NCBI GenBank assembly: GCA_963674805.2
Contig: CAXXNY010000006.1
Coordinates: 162,112-226,111 of the forward strand
Direction of reading: 5' to 3'
DNA from: CALMFG01 sp963674805
GTDB lineage: Bacteria > Bacillota > Clostridia > Christensenellales > CALMFG01
DNA: 64,000 nt
Shown here: one piece after another, positions 34,194-42,614 of the stretch
How the letters are laid out: every line of letters starts with the position of its first letter
Numbering within the stretch: position 1 is the stretch's first letter
Notes under the pieces: generated by a model
Seen by the model: the letters and a program-made list of their open reading frames with translations, nothing else
Databases searched by the model: none
What the model was told of the DNA's origin: nothing
Made by a program: the position numbers and the translations under genes

Positions 34194-34540
34194 GCGGACA
34201 GAGTTTACAGGCAGCGCTTGAAGAAACAATAAAGAATGCCAAACAGTCGCTTGCTGAATCAAGGGTGCAAGGGGAGTTACATGCTCAAAAGGACCGTGAA
34301 TATAAGATAGCCGTTGCAAAAGCTATCCGGGAGGAAAAGGCGGCAGGTACGCCGGCCACTTTAATTATCAGCCTTGTCAAAGGCCGAGAGGATATTGCCA
34401 AACTGGCATTTGAGCGCGATACAGCTGAGGTCATGTATAAAACTGCGCTTGAAGCAGTCAATTTAAGAAAAAAAGAAGCGGACGGGCTAAGAGAACAAAT
34501 AGAAAGAGAATGGAATAGGAGCGGGGGCAGTTATGATTGA
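34190..34540 (+). CDS. Hypothetical early phage protein
   Basis: 116 residues, strongly helical and charged (coiled-coil-like), for example REEKAAGTPATLIISLVKGREDIAK. Not recognised. Confidence 0.6.
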   Translation: MSGQSLQAALEETIKNAKQSLAESRVQGELHAQKDREYKIAVAKAIREEKAAGTPATLIISLVKGREDIAKLAFERDTAEVMYKTALEAVNLRKKEADGLREQIEREWNRSGGSYD

Positions 34541-34829
34541 TTACGAACAGTTATGGGAAAGAATCCCTCTTGGAAGAGCAAACGCAATTAACGTTAAAAC
34601 CTTAACTGATTTACTAGGATGCAGGACATCCCGTCAGGCGCGTAAGGATATTGAAGAAATGATTTATCACGATTTCATAGTATGTAATTTGCGCGATGGT
34701 TATTTTCGACCAGAAACAGATGAAGAATGTTTTGCCTATATTGATATGATTTCATCATATATAAAAAAGCTTGGCAGAAAGCGCTACAGGATTGCAAAGT
34801 CAGTCGGCGATAAAAGATATATAAGATAA
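34533..34829 (+). CDS. Hypothetical protein, HTH-like
   Basis: 98 residues, overlaps the previous gene by 8 bp. The AINVKTLTDLLGCRTSRQARKDIEEMI segment looks like a winged helix, so a DNA-binding role is plausible. Not otherwise recognised. Confidence 0.6.
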   Translation: MIDYEQLWERIPLGRANAINVKTLTDLLGCRTSRQARKDIEEMIYHDFIVCNLRDGYFRPETDEECFAYIDMISSYIKKLGRKRYRIAKSVGDKRYIR

Positions 34830-34882
34830 CGTTAAGCGCCTTAAATAGGCAAAATTTTTGTTTATAAACGAAGGAAATATAT

Positions 34883-35173
34883 ATGGAGCAACAACAAAAC
34901 TATAATGCCATAATTCCAGCAAAGATAAGATACGATGATGACCTCATAAGTGGTGCCAAATTACTTTATGGGGAAATAACCGCTCTTTCGAATAGGTGCG
35001 GATATTGTAACGCGACAAACAGATATTTTGCGGACCTCTATAAAACTACTAATTCGACAATTGTGCGATGGATTAGACAGCTAGTTGAAAAAGAATATAT
35101 TAAATCCGTCATTGTTTATCATGAGGGAACAAAGCAAATTAAAGAGCGGCAGCTTTATGCAATTGGACTGTGA
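34883..35173 (+). CDS. HTH replication-type protein, short paralogue
   Basis: 96 residues. Winged-helix domain very close to the N terminus of the next gene: YNAIIPAKIRYDDDLISGAKLLYGEITALSN versus YYAVIPATVRYDKDLPFGAKMLYGEITALSN. It ends after the domain, so it is a domain-only paralogue made by tandem duplication. May act as a modifier of the full-length protein. Confidence 0.75.
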   Translation: MEQQQNYNAIIPAKIRYDDDLISGAKLLYGEITALSNRCGYCNATNRYFADLYKTTNSTIVRWIRQLVEKEYIKSVIVYHEGTKQIKERQLYAIGL

Positions 35174-35190
35174 GAGGAGAGTCAGACAAA

Positions 35191-35880
35191 GTGAATAATA
35201 ATTACTACGCTGTTATACCTGCGACCGTTCGATATGATAAGGACTTGCCTTTTGGTGCAAAGATGCTGTATGGAGAAATCACAGCGTTATCAAATCAAAG
35301 AGGATACTGCTTCGCACAGAACGCCTACTTTGCGAAACTGTACGATCTCACAATATCAACCATTTCAAGATGGATATCAAAGCTGGTCAAAAAAGGATAT
35401 CTGACACTGGAAATAATCTATAAAGAGGGGACCAAGGCTGTTGATGAAAGACGCCTTTATATCAACGATATCCCTTGTTCCTCTGCACATACCCCTACGC
35501 AAAGTGCGCAAGGGGTCCACTGCAAAACAATCAAGGCCCCCCTATGCAAAAAGTCTCAGGATAATAATACAAGTATTAATACTACAGTTAATAAAAAGAG
35601 AGGGCCCTCTTTTGAAAAACCTTCTCTTGATGATATTTCTGAATACTGCAAAGAACGAAGCAACGGCATCAGCCCGCAACAGTTTTATGACTTTTATGAA
35701 TCAAAAGGCTGGATGGTCGGTAAAACCAAGATGAAAGATTGGAAAGCGTGTATCCGAACATGGGAGAACCGGCAGAAGGAAGACGCGAAGCAAAGCGCGA
35801 AGGCTGACAAGGATTACATCACCCGCGACTACTCACCGGAGGACTTCCAGAAGGATTTGGACACGATTGAATTTGAATAA
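35191..35880 (+). CDS. Phage replication-type HTH protein (DnaD-like context)
   Basis: 229 residues from a GTG (VNNNYYAV) with AGAGGAGAG upstream; a GTG at 35170 is also possible. N-terminal winged helix (about 1-95), a linker, then a helical domain (about 140-215) with YCKERSNGISPQQFYDFYESKGWMVG and MKDWKACIRTWE, typical of phage replisome-organiser proteins. Likely role: origin binding/helicase loading. Followed by the methyltransferase. Confidence 0.7.
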   Translation: MNNNYYAVIPATVRYDKDLPFGAKMLYGEITALSNQRGYCFAQNAYFAKLYDLTISTISRWISKLVKKGYLTLEIIYKEGTKAVDERRLYINDIPCSSAHTPTQSAQGVHCKTIKAPLCKKSQDNNTSINTTVNKKRGPSFEKPSLDDISEYCKERSNGISPQQFYDFYESKGWMVGKTKMKDWKACIRTWENRQKEDAKQSAKADKDYITRDYSPEDFQKDLDTIEFE

Positions 35881-35910
35881 AAATACCAATAGTCAGAATA
35901 AAAAAACAGA

Positions 35911-35920
35911 ATAGGTGCGG
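35911..35920 (+). repeat. Early-region repeat ATAGGTGCGG, copy 3
   Basis: Lies 3 bp before the methyltransferase ATG, so its AGGTG doubles as the ribosome site. Shares the wider CAGAATAGGTGCGGA with copy 5. Confidence 0.6.
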
Positions 35921-35922
35921 AA

Positions 35923-36927
35923 ATGGATATTAGAAACAAAATCATTAATGCAGACGCAAGAGAAGCTTTGGGAAAGATACCAAGCAATACAATTGATTGC
36001 TGTATAACATCGCCACCGTACTATGGTTTAAGAGATTACGGTGTTGATGGTCAAATAGGCTTAGAAGAAACATTGAGCGAATATATCACTAAAATGGTTC
36101 TTGTGTTCCGAGAAGTAAACCGAATTATGAAACCAGAAGGAACGCTTTGGTTAAACCTCGGAGATTCTTACTGTAACAGTTGGAAGGGAGGGAACAGCGT
36201 TAGATTTATTAATGATCATTCTAAGCATGGTAGAAAAGGATACACTCCCGAGGGGATGAAACCTAAGGATATAATGGGTGTTCCGTGGCGTATAGCTTTT
36301 GCGCTTCAAGCCGATGGATGGTATCTAAGACAGAGCATTATTTGGGAAAAAACCAATCCTATGCCGGAGAGTGCACCGGACCGATTAACTAATGCGTATG
36401 AAGACGTTTTTTTACTTAGTAAAAGTCGACAATATTGGTTTGACATTCAAAAGATTATGGAGCCATGCGTCGGGACAAATAATTATTTACCCGCAGGAAG
36501 TGAAGGAACTCTTAAACCAAACTCACGACGTCGAAAGGGTAATGCAAAGACATTTCGAGGAGGCATGTACACCAATAACAATACGTTCTTTAATGATGCA
36601 GAATTAGAAAGAGATAGCCACGGAAACGATGAAAACGAAAATGGGCTACGACGGATGCGAAACGTATGGAGGATTGCTTCACAAGGATTTAATGGCGCAC
36701 ATTTCGCAACCATGCCCGAGAAGCTCGTTGAACGCTGTCTTTTACCCGGATGTCCTAAAGGTGGTATTGTACTTGATCCGTTTTCCGGATCCGGAACTGT
36801 TGGTGCTGTTGCCAAAAGAAATGGGATGGATTATTTACTCATAGATATTAATCAGCAGTACTGCGATATGGCGCAGAAACGCATTGATAAAACGCACTAT
36901 CAACTATCTTTTGAATTAGAAGCCTAA
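35923..36927 (+). CDS. DNA methyltransferase (N4/N6 amino-MTase, SPPY type)
   Basis: 334 residues. Catalytic motif IV SPPYYG (Ser30-Tyr33) near the N terminus and the AdoMet motif I LDPFSGSGTVG near residue 285, the order of beta-class enzymes (motif IV before motif I), with target recognition region between. SPPY is compatible with N4-cytosine or N6-adenine methylation; specificity unreadable. No cognate nuclease is adjacent, so it is an orphan phage methylase, most likely protecting phage DNA from host restriction. Confidence 0.88.
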   Translation: MDIRNKIINADAREALGKIPSNTIDCCITSPPYYGLRDYGVDGQIGLEETLSEYITKMVLVFREVNRIMKPEGTLWLNLGDSYCNSWKGGNSVRFINDHSKHGRKGYTPEGMKPKDIMGVPWRIAFALQADGWYLRQSIIWEKTNPMPESAPDRLTNAYEDVFLLSKSRQYWFDIQKIMEPCVGTNNYLPAGSEGTLKPNSRRRKGNAKTFRGGMYTNNNTFFNDAELERDSHGNDENENGLRRMRNVWRIASQGFNGAHFATMPEKLVERCLLPGCPKGGIVLDPFSGSGTVGAVAKRNGMDYLLIDINQQYCDMAQKRIDKTHYQLSFELEA

Positions 36928-36950
36928 ACGTTGAAAGAAAGAAAAAAATA

Positions 36951-37139
36951 ATGAATGATTTTGATAAAGCGATTTTAGTTTTGAAGTTCTTAAAGCTAAG
37001 TATGCCAAAGGATTTACCGGACGGTGAACTGAGCAATGGTGAAATAACCAAGATATTCGACCTTGCTATTGAGTCAATACAGATGCGGCAGGAGGCAGAA
37101 CAGATGCTGAATGGTATTGGAGCAGGAGGGGCAAAGTAA
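36951..37139 (+). CDS. Hypothetical small phage protein
   Basis: 62 residues, helical, acidic. TAA of this gene is directly followed by the ATG of the next gene. Not recognised. Confidence 0.55.
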   Translation: MNDFDKAILVLKFLKLSMPKDLPDGELSNGEITKIFDLAIESIQMRQEAEQMLNGIGAGGAK

Positions 37140-37577
37140 ATGACAAAGGGTAAAGCATCAGCATTCAGATTCTCAATGAACCTGTGGAAAAGGGCTATCA
37201 AACGAATCTACAAGAAAGACGGAAACAAAAAAAGAATAAAAATAAAAAGTCAAAGAAAAACCTTCAGATTAACCATAAACGAATACGTAGAAATAACGGG
37301 GAAGAAACACTTTCCTGGAAAAATAGAAGGTATAACAGCCATAGGCAGTGGAGACGGAACAAAGAACAGCGGGATAGCCATCATGTACGGATATATCTTA
37401 CTGATCAATTCCATATTCCCAAAGTACACGGACAAAGACGTTCAGTACATTCTAAAACAGTTAAAGCTGATGGGAAAAAAACGGATCCAAAACAACAGCC
37501 AAATAACCGTAGACGGAGTAACCTTCCGGGTAAAGGTAAACGAAGCAGGGACAATTTTATCCTGTACACCAGTATAG
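37140..37577 (+). CDS. Hypothetical basic phage protein
   Basis: 145 residues, very basic N terminus (KRAIKRIYKKDGNKKRIKIKSQRKTFRL), then a beta/alpha-looking region. GGAGGGG lies inside the end of the previous gene. Not recognised. Another-frame reading of the same DNA lacks a ribosome site. Confidence 0.55.
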   Translation: MTKGKASAFRFSMNLWKRAIKRIYKKDGNKKRIKIKSQRKTFRLTINEYVEITGKKHFPGKIEGITAIGSGDGTKNSGIAIMYGYILLINSIFPKYTDKDVQYILKQLKLMGKKRIQNNSQITVDGVTFRVKVNEAGTILSCTPV

Positions 37578-37590
37578 GACGGACACCAAC

Positions 37591-37656
37591 ATAGGTGCGG
37601 TAAAGACAGTCAGAAAGAATAAACCAATAGAAAGAATCAAACCAGAATAGGTGCGG
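37591..37656 (+). repeat. Early-region repeat ATAGGTGCGG, copies 4 and 5
   Basis: Copy 4 at 37591-37600, copy 5 at 37647-37656, both in the gap before the late-regulator gene. Between them lies ACCAATAG plus AGAAT, also found before copy 3. Confidence 0.6.
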
Positions 37657-37676
37657 ACTTTTTCGCGGGAGGGAAT

Positions 37677-38150
37677 ATGACAGACGTTGAAAGATATTTA
37701 TATGGTTACAGAGATTTAGAGCGAAAGAAAAAGATTCTGGAGAATGACCTTAGAGACGCAACGGAAGAATATAAGGAACAGCAGGAAAGTCTTTTAGCAC
37801 CTGCAAAGCCAGCGGAAGTTAAGACTTCAAAGACGAATAAAATCATCGACCCAGTGCAAGATGCGGTGATTAAGATTGTAGACGTATACCGAAAACGCGT
37901 CGACCGAATCTCGCGTGAGTTAGCGAGAGTGACAGGTGAACAGGATTTGATTCTGGAGACGATAAAGTCTGCCGGGCTGACGGTAATGGAAGAAAGCTAT
38001 ATCCAGTGTCGGTATATTAAGGGTATGAGTGCGTGGGCGGCGGCGAAGAGGATTGGATATAGTGAGAGGTGGGCGCAGCGATATAAGAATAGCGCGTTGA
38101 GTAATATCAGTCAAAAAAGAGGACGGTTATATTCAGGTAAGTCAAGGTAG
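37677..38150 (+). CDS. Phage late-gene regulator, DUF1492/ArpU-like
   Basis: 157 residues: long coiled-coil N terminus (about 1-110) and a C-terminal sigma-4-like HTH (EESYIQCRYIKGMSAWAAAKRIGYSERWAQRYKNSALSNI). Proteins of this kind stand before the packaging genes and activate late transcription in Gram-positive phages. The ROCO GTPase gene separates it from the packaging cluster here. Confidence 0.7.
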   Translation: MTDVERYLYGYRDLERKKKILENDLRDATEEYKEQQESLLAPAKPAEVKTSKTNKIIDPVQDAVIKIVDVYRKRVDRISRELARVTGEQDLILETIKSAGLTVMEESYIQCRYIKGMSAWAAAKRIGYSERWAQRYKNSALSNISQKRGRLYSGKSR

Positions 38151-38238
38151 GATAAGATGACCTTTTTGCGCTTTTATTATTGGTGAATACTAAGAACCAA
38201 AAAATAGATAAGAACTTTCGTTTCGACACTTAATTGTA

Positions 38239-38268
38239 ATGACAAATAATACTATATGGTGATATAAT
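38239..38268 (+). promoter_or_regulatory. Promoter of the ROCO GTPase gene
   Basis: ATGACA (38239-38244), 18-bp spacer, perfect TATAAT (38263-38268), 78 bp before the start codon; an independent promoter fits a lysogen-expressed accessory gene. Confidence 0.55.
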
Positions 38269-38346
38269 TGGATTAAAAATTCTTATGCCTTTTTTGAATT
38301 TAAATTGAGCTATATGAAAATCGCATAAGCAGTAAAGGAGTCAAGC

Positions 38347-41061
38347 ATGGCAATGAGCGATGAAGAAAACATACAAGAAGAAATAAAAAAATTAAATAGT
38401 ATGCAAATTGCACAATTAATTTTGATTTTATCAATAAAATTAGTCCCCTTTTTTTCAAAAGAATTTTTAAAAAAAGCCAATAAATATGGATATTTAAATA
38501 CATTATTTATTTCCTTAAACGCCTGTCTTGCCTGTTCAGATTTACTAAAAATATCGAATATAAACAATATTCAATTGGGAGTTAAAAAAAGTATTTTCAA
38601 ACAAATGGAAAGTTTGACTATCAATAAACTTGACAACACTCGAAACCGAGTTTGCCATCAAATGATTTATAAGAGCGATAACGCTCGAGCGGGTAATATG
38701 ATATCTGATCGCGACAAAGTAATTGCTCAAGATATTGACAGGGTTATAAGTATCTTTTTTATGATTTCTCTTACTCGCGATGATGTCTTTGATAGAGTCC
38801 TCGCTCTCGCTCGTGTTCTTGGTCCTAATTACGTAATTGATCATGAGTGTGGAGATGAAATCAATTTTTTATATTTATTTTTTATGCGACAATTTGATAG
38901 CGAAATTCTTTTGTATAGTGATATAGAAAAGATAAAAGGGGGGAAAATAACGCATATATGCAATAACGTGAACATATATGGTGCGCAATGGAAAGTGTGG
39001 AATGATACACTGAAGGAACTTGGCGCAGAATATTGGTCAAGTTGGTATATTCGATTATATGAAAATCACTTTATGTTAAAAGATAAAAACGAAATTGAAC
39101 AAATCATAAACTTGCCTCCAGAAATATGGGGAGAGGAGTTGGCTGTATCTTCGCAGTATTTAAAAGGTATTTTTGAGCAGGGTGGAATACGTTTAAACGA
39201 AGCCAGAATTATTCTTTTAGGAGAAAAAGAGGCAGGTAAAACTTCGCTAGCGCGACGATTAATTAACCCTAAGGCGCCGATGCCAAAAAAAGATGAAAGC
39301 ACAGAGGGGGTTGAAATCACTGGGGTTAAGCTAAGTAGTATCAAAAAAAGCATTGAAAAGGAAAAAGACGCTAATGTGAATATATGGGACTTTGCAGGGC
39401 ATTCCGTAACGCATGCAGCTCATCGTTTTTTTCTTTCTGAGCGCTGTTTATATATTATCTTATGTGATGGACGAAGCGAAAGCAGGCATAGACTTGGATA
39501 TTGGCTAGACCATGTCCGAAACTATGGTGGAGACTCTAAGGTGATAGTGCTCTTGAACTTGGTTGACAATCATGCCCCGGATATTAGTGAGAACTATTAT
39601 AAAGGAAGATATAGTCAACATAAATGTGAGTTCTTTAGATTCTCTATAAAGGAAGATATTGAGTCGTTAAACGTATTTAGAGATAGGATTGCAGATATTA
39701 TTGCTAATTCTCCAGCTTGGGATCAGACTATTCCTGTTAGCTATTATAATATCAAGGAGGAAATACAAAAAGAGTTTTTAAAACAAAAAAATTATATATC
39801 TAGAGAACATTTCAATAAAATTGCAGATCAAGTGCCTATTCAGAATAGAGAAACTTTGCTTAAAGGTTTAGATTGTTTGGGTACTTGTTTGTGGTATCCT
39901 GAAGTTAAAAATTGGGATATGTTGGTGTTGAATCCAAGATGGATAACTTCTGGTATTTATAAGATTATAAACTGGATTAAAAAGAATAAGAGTGAAAGTG
40001 CGCTTATTTATCTTACTGAGTTCTCTAAGGTATTCGAAAAAGATAAAACTACCTACAATAAAAAGGCACAAAAGTTTCTTTATGAGTTGATGCAGCAATA
40101 TGAGCTTGCCTATAAGAGGTTTTATCATGATGGCATTGTTGTGCCACAATGTCTGCCGGAAGATAGCCCGAAAGAAGAAGATTTGCCAATATTTTCTGAA
40201 GAGACTTCTTTATATGTTGAAATATCAGCGTTTAAAAGTGGTTCAGAACAACCGCGAATTTCATTTCCACCTGATGTGTTGCCACGATTTATTGTCAGGC
40301 GAAGCGAAGATATAAATAGTCAACGTATTTGGCGTTATGGAGCAGTTTTGAAAAGAGGCAATGTGGAGGCATTAATTCAGCAAGAATATCATTTAATTAA
40401 ACTGAAAGTGAAAGGGGAAGAAAAAAAAGCTTTTTATGATGAATTGTTGATAACACTGGTTGATGTCTTACAAGAATATAAAAGTTTTGTTGAGGATCAG
40501 CCAGAGATCAGATGTGCACTAATGACGCTTGGAAGAACAGGATACGAAATGGTACCTTTATATCAAGTGAATAATATAGTGCAAAAGATGATAAATGATA
40601 ATGTTCAATCACTTTTTGATGATGTTAGAAGAGTACGCTATTCGCGTGAAAACGTTCTGCAATACCCTGTTGAATCTAGAAGTGTGAATATGTTTATGAA
40701 TTGTTGTTTTGAGGAGAGTTTAGATATGAGAGAGCAAAAGAATATGAGCAAGGTAACGGTTATTGGTGATAACAATAAAACGAGCACGATGCAGATAAAC
40801 GATATAAATAGTATTAGTTTTATAAAGCTAAAAGAATTGGTTAAGAATCTTAAGGACGAAATCCCCTCGGATGCACCAGAAGAACTCAAACAACATGTGG
40901 GAGAAATTGCCGAGTCAATTGAAGCTGAATTGAAAAAAAAGAAACCAAAGAAGTTTGTATTAGAGGCATTGGTAAAGAGCCTTGATGGACTAATAGCTTC
41001 TGTAGAATTTGGTGCCGCAGTTGCAGCAATAGTACAGTTTGTTAGTCAGATAAGAGTTTAG
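38347..41061 (+). CDS. ROCO-type GTPase (Roc-COR) with a C-terminal GDNN tail; candidate defence protein
   Basis: 904 residues, AT-rich, own promoter. N-terminal about 280 residues: helical, not recognised. Roc domain: P-loop GEKEAGKT (292-299), switch 2 DFAGH (348-352), and a degenerate G4 NLVD (404-407) where a typical GTPase has NKxD. Residues about 450-740 resemble a COR region (PVSYYNIKEEIQ, WITSGIYKIINWI, LPRFIVRR). The last about 105 residues start with a VIGDNN segment (GDNN 807-810), go through KLKELVKNLKDEIP and ELKKKKPKKF, and end in a hydrophobic FGAAVAAIVQFVSQIRV helix, a module I associate with bacterial conflict proteins. Family knowledge: ROCO proteins are dimeric GTP-driven switches. 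Its placement between the late regulator and the packaging genes suggests an antiphage accessory gene. Confidence 0.7.
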   Translation: MAMSDEENIQEEIKKLNSMQIAQLILILSIKLVPFFSKEFLKKANKYGYLNTLFISLNACLACSDLLKISNINNIQLGVKKSIFKQMESLTINKLDNTRNRVCHQMIYKSDNARAGNMISDRDKVIAQDIDRVISIFFMISLTRDDVFDRVLALARVLGPNYVIDHECGDEINFLYLFFMRQFDSEILLYSDIEKIKGGKITHICNNVNIYGAQWKVWNDTLKELGAEYWSSWYIRLYENHFMLKDKNEIEQIINLPPEIWGEELAVSSQYLKGIFEQGGIRLNEARIILLGEKEAGKTSLARRLINPKAPMPKKDESTEGVEITGVKLSSIKKSIEKEKDANVNIWDFAGHSVTHAAHRFFLSERCLYIILCDGRSESRHRLGYWLDHVRNYGGDSKVIVLLNLVDNHAPDISENYYKGRYSQHKCEFFRFSIKEDIESLNVFRDRIADIIANSPAWDQTIPVSYYNIKEEIQKEFLKQKNYISREHFNKIADQVPIQNRETLLKGLDCLGTCLWYPEVKNWDMLVLNPRWITSGIYKIINWIKKNKSESALIYLTEFSKVFEKDKTTYNKKAQKFLYELMQQYELAYKRFYHDGIVVPQCLPEDSPKEEDLPIFSEETSLYVEISAFKSGSEQPRISFPPDVLPRFIVRRSEDINSQRIWRYGAVLKRGNVEALIQQEYHLIKLKVKGEEKKAFYDELLITLVDVLQEYKSFVEDQPEIRCALMTLGRTGYEMVPLYQVNNIVQKMINDNVQSLFDDVRRVRYSRENVLQYPVESRSVNMFMNCCFEESLDMREQKNMSKVTVIGDNNKTSTMQINDINSISFIKLKELVKNLKDEIPSDAPEELKQHVGEIAESIEAELKKKKPKKFVLEALVKSLDGLIASVEFGAAVAAIVQFVSQIRV

Positions 41062-41209
41062 TTTTTTAAGGTTCTCTAATGTTGAACTAATCTTAGAGTA
41101 GAGGGAAATAAAATCTTCCGCTCACTTCCGATTTTTTCTGTTACACTATTAGTGTGAAAGAAGAGGGAGCATGGCAGTGGTAAGATAAACTAATAATAGA
41201 AACCTTGAA

Positions 41210-41236
41210 GCGCAGTCATGTGATTGCGCTTTTCTA
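41210..41236 (+). terminator. Hairpin terminator upstream of the HNH gene
   Basis: GAAGCGCAGTC pairs with GATTGCGCTTTT; ends the transcript of the ROCO gene in a 198-bp gap, which also has an imperfect palindrome ACACTATTAGTGT (about 41144-41156). Confidence 0.6.
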
Positions 41237-41259
41237 GTACCATTTAAGGAAAGAAATAT

Positions 41260-41631
41260 ATGAAGCTTAAAGGACCGCAAAGAATATGCCTGCACCCGGG
41301 CTGCAACCAACTAGTGAGCACGCAGGAACGGTATTGTCCTAAGCATAAACATAAGCATAAGATGGATGCCAACCGGCCGAACAGCTACCGGCGCGGCTAT
41401 ACCAAAGCGTGGCAGCGGTACCGGACTCAGTATCTGGCCGAGCATCCGGTGTGCGTCATGTGCTTAAAACAGGGACAAATCAGAGAAGCAATCGTTGTTG
41501 ATCATATCGTTCCGCATAAGGGAGATATGAAACGGTTCTGGGACAGAAGCAACCATCAAGCGCTGTGCAAGCGCTGCCATGATAAGAAAACAGCAACACA
41601 GGACGGCGGCTTTGGCAGAGCTACTACATGA
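41260..41631 (+). CDS. HNH endonuclease, packaging-cluster type
   Basis: 123 residues. CLHPGCNQ and YCPKH (N-terminal zinc cluster), VCVMCLKQG, VVDHIVPHKGD and the final LCKRCHDKKTA make an HNH fold with two CxxC pairs. Such a nuclease directly upstream of terminase is a hallmark of HK97-type cos phages and is required for packaging in several. Confidence 0.9.
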   Translation: MKLKGPQRICLHPGCNQLVSTQERYCPKHKHKHKMDANRPNSYRRGYTKAWQRYRTQYLAEHPVCVMCLKQGQIREAIVVDHIVPHKGDMKRFWDRSNHQALCKRCHDKKTATQDGGFGRATT

Positions 41632-41686
41632 TTTTATTATCTCCGCGACCTATGATATAATTTATATATAATAGGGAGGCGGTAAA

Positions 41687-41905
41687 ATGGAAGTCAGCAG
41701 GCAAAAGGAAATCTTATCATTCTTTGCAAAAGGTGATATGTACAATGGTCCTAAGTTGAAGGATATGGACTTTATGGAAGCAGAATTGTCTGAGTTAAGA
41801 GACGCAGAATATATTATCTGTGCAGCACTAAAACCGTTAAGGTATAAAATTACGATTAAAGGTTTAAGGCATTTAAAAAAGTTAAAGAAACAACCTAAAC
41901 ATTAA
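41687..41905 (+). CDS. Hypothetical small winged-helix-like protein
   Basis: 72 residues; the pattern QKEILSFF...ELSELRDAEYIIC...LRYKITIKGLRHLKKL fits a small winged helix. Not recognised. Confidence 0.5.
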   Translation: MEVSRQKEILSFFAKGDMYNGPKLKDMDFMEAELSELRDAEYIICAALKPLRYKITIKGLRHLKKLKKQPKH

Positions 41906-42080
41906 ACAAATTTTATAGAAATAATGATGAAAGCGTGTCGAAAAGATGCGTTTTTTTATTGCAATGAATAATAGAAAAGGGTAGGGGGCTGAAAAAAGTT
42001 TAAGGTAAAACGTCCGGAAACCGTTTGCCCTCTCTTTTGTGAAAAAAATTCCCTAAATCGAGGTTAAAGGAGTGATTTTA

Positions 42081-42614
42081 ATGGGGAGACCGCCGGAAAG
42101 TGCAAAAGTTATCACCATGAAAGGGTGTTCTCACCGTACAAAAGCAGAACTTGAACAAAGAGAAAAGCACGAACGAGCGACGCTGTCCAAGATTGCTTTT
42201 AAAGAAAAACCAGAGGTTAAAAATAACGAGCGGGCGCACCAGGAATTCTTGAGAATAAAAAAACTCATGATTGCGATCGAGAAGTATGACGGGCTTTATG
42301 AGAACGCCATCAACCGTTATTGTCAGCTGTTTGCCGAGTGTATGGAGTTTGAGGAAAAACGCGAAACGTTCTATGACGGTGTCGTGGGATTGGAAGTCTC
42401 ATGGGCGAACGGTGAGCTGAAGGATTCAGAGTACTATACGCTCCGGACAAAAATGCAAGGACAGATCATCTCGCTTGATAAGCAGGTGATGTCAAAAAGA
42501 AATATGATGCTTGCCATTGAAAAGGAACATTTGATGACGATTGCGTCGGCTCTGCGTTCCGTGCCGAAAAAGCAGGAAAAGAAGAAGGACGCAGACGATG
42601 ACCTTTTCTCGTGA
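42081..42614 (+). CDS. Terminase small subunit (P27 family)
   Basis: 177 residues from ATG MGRPPES with GGAG upstream; an upstream GTG is possible. A conserved GRPP start and a helical RTKAELEQREKHE segment are typical of the P27 family, which binds cos/pac DNA and feeds it to the large subunit. Overlaps terminase large by 17 bp. Confidence 0.82.
   Translation: MGRPPESAKVITMKGCSHRTKAELEQREKHERATLSKIAFKEKPEVKNNERAHQEFLRIKKLMIAIEKYDGLYENAINRYCQLFAECMEFEEKRETFYDGVVGLEVSWANGELKDSEYYTLRTKMQGQIISLDKQVMSKRNMMLAIEKEHLMTIASALRSVPKKQEKKKDADDDLFS

Noticed and set aside
37184..37594. Alternative-frame Lys/Arg-rich protein overlapping the 145-residue gene
   Set aside because: The 37140 frame has the ribosome site and follows the previous stop directly; this one lacks both.
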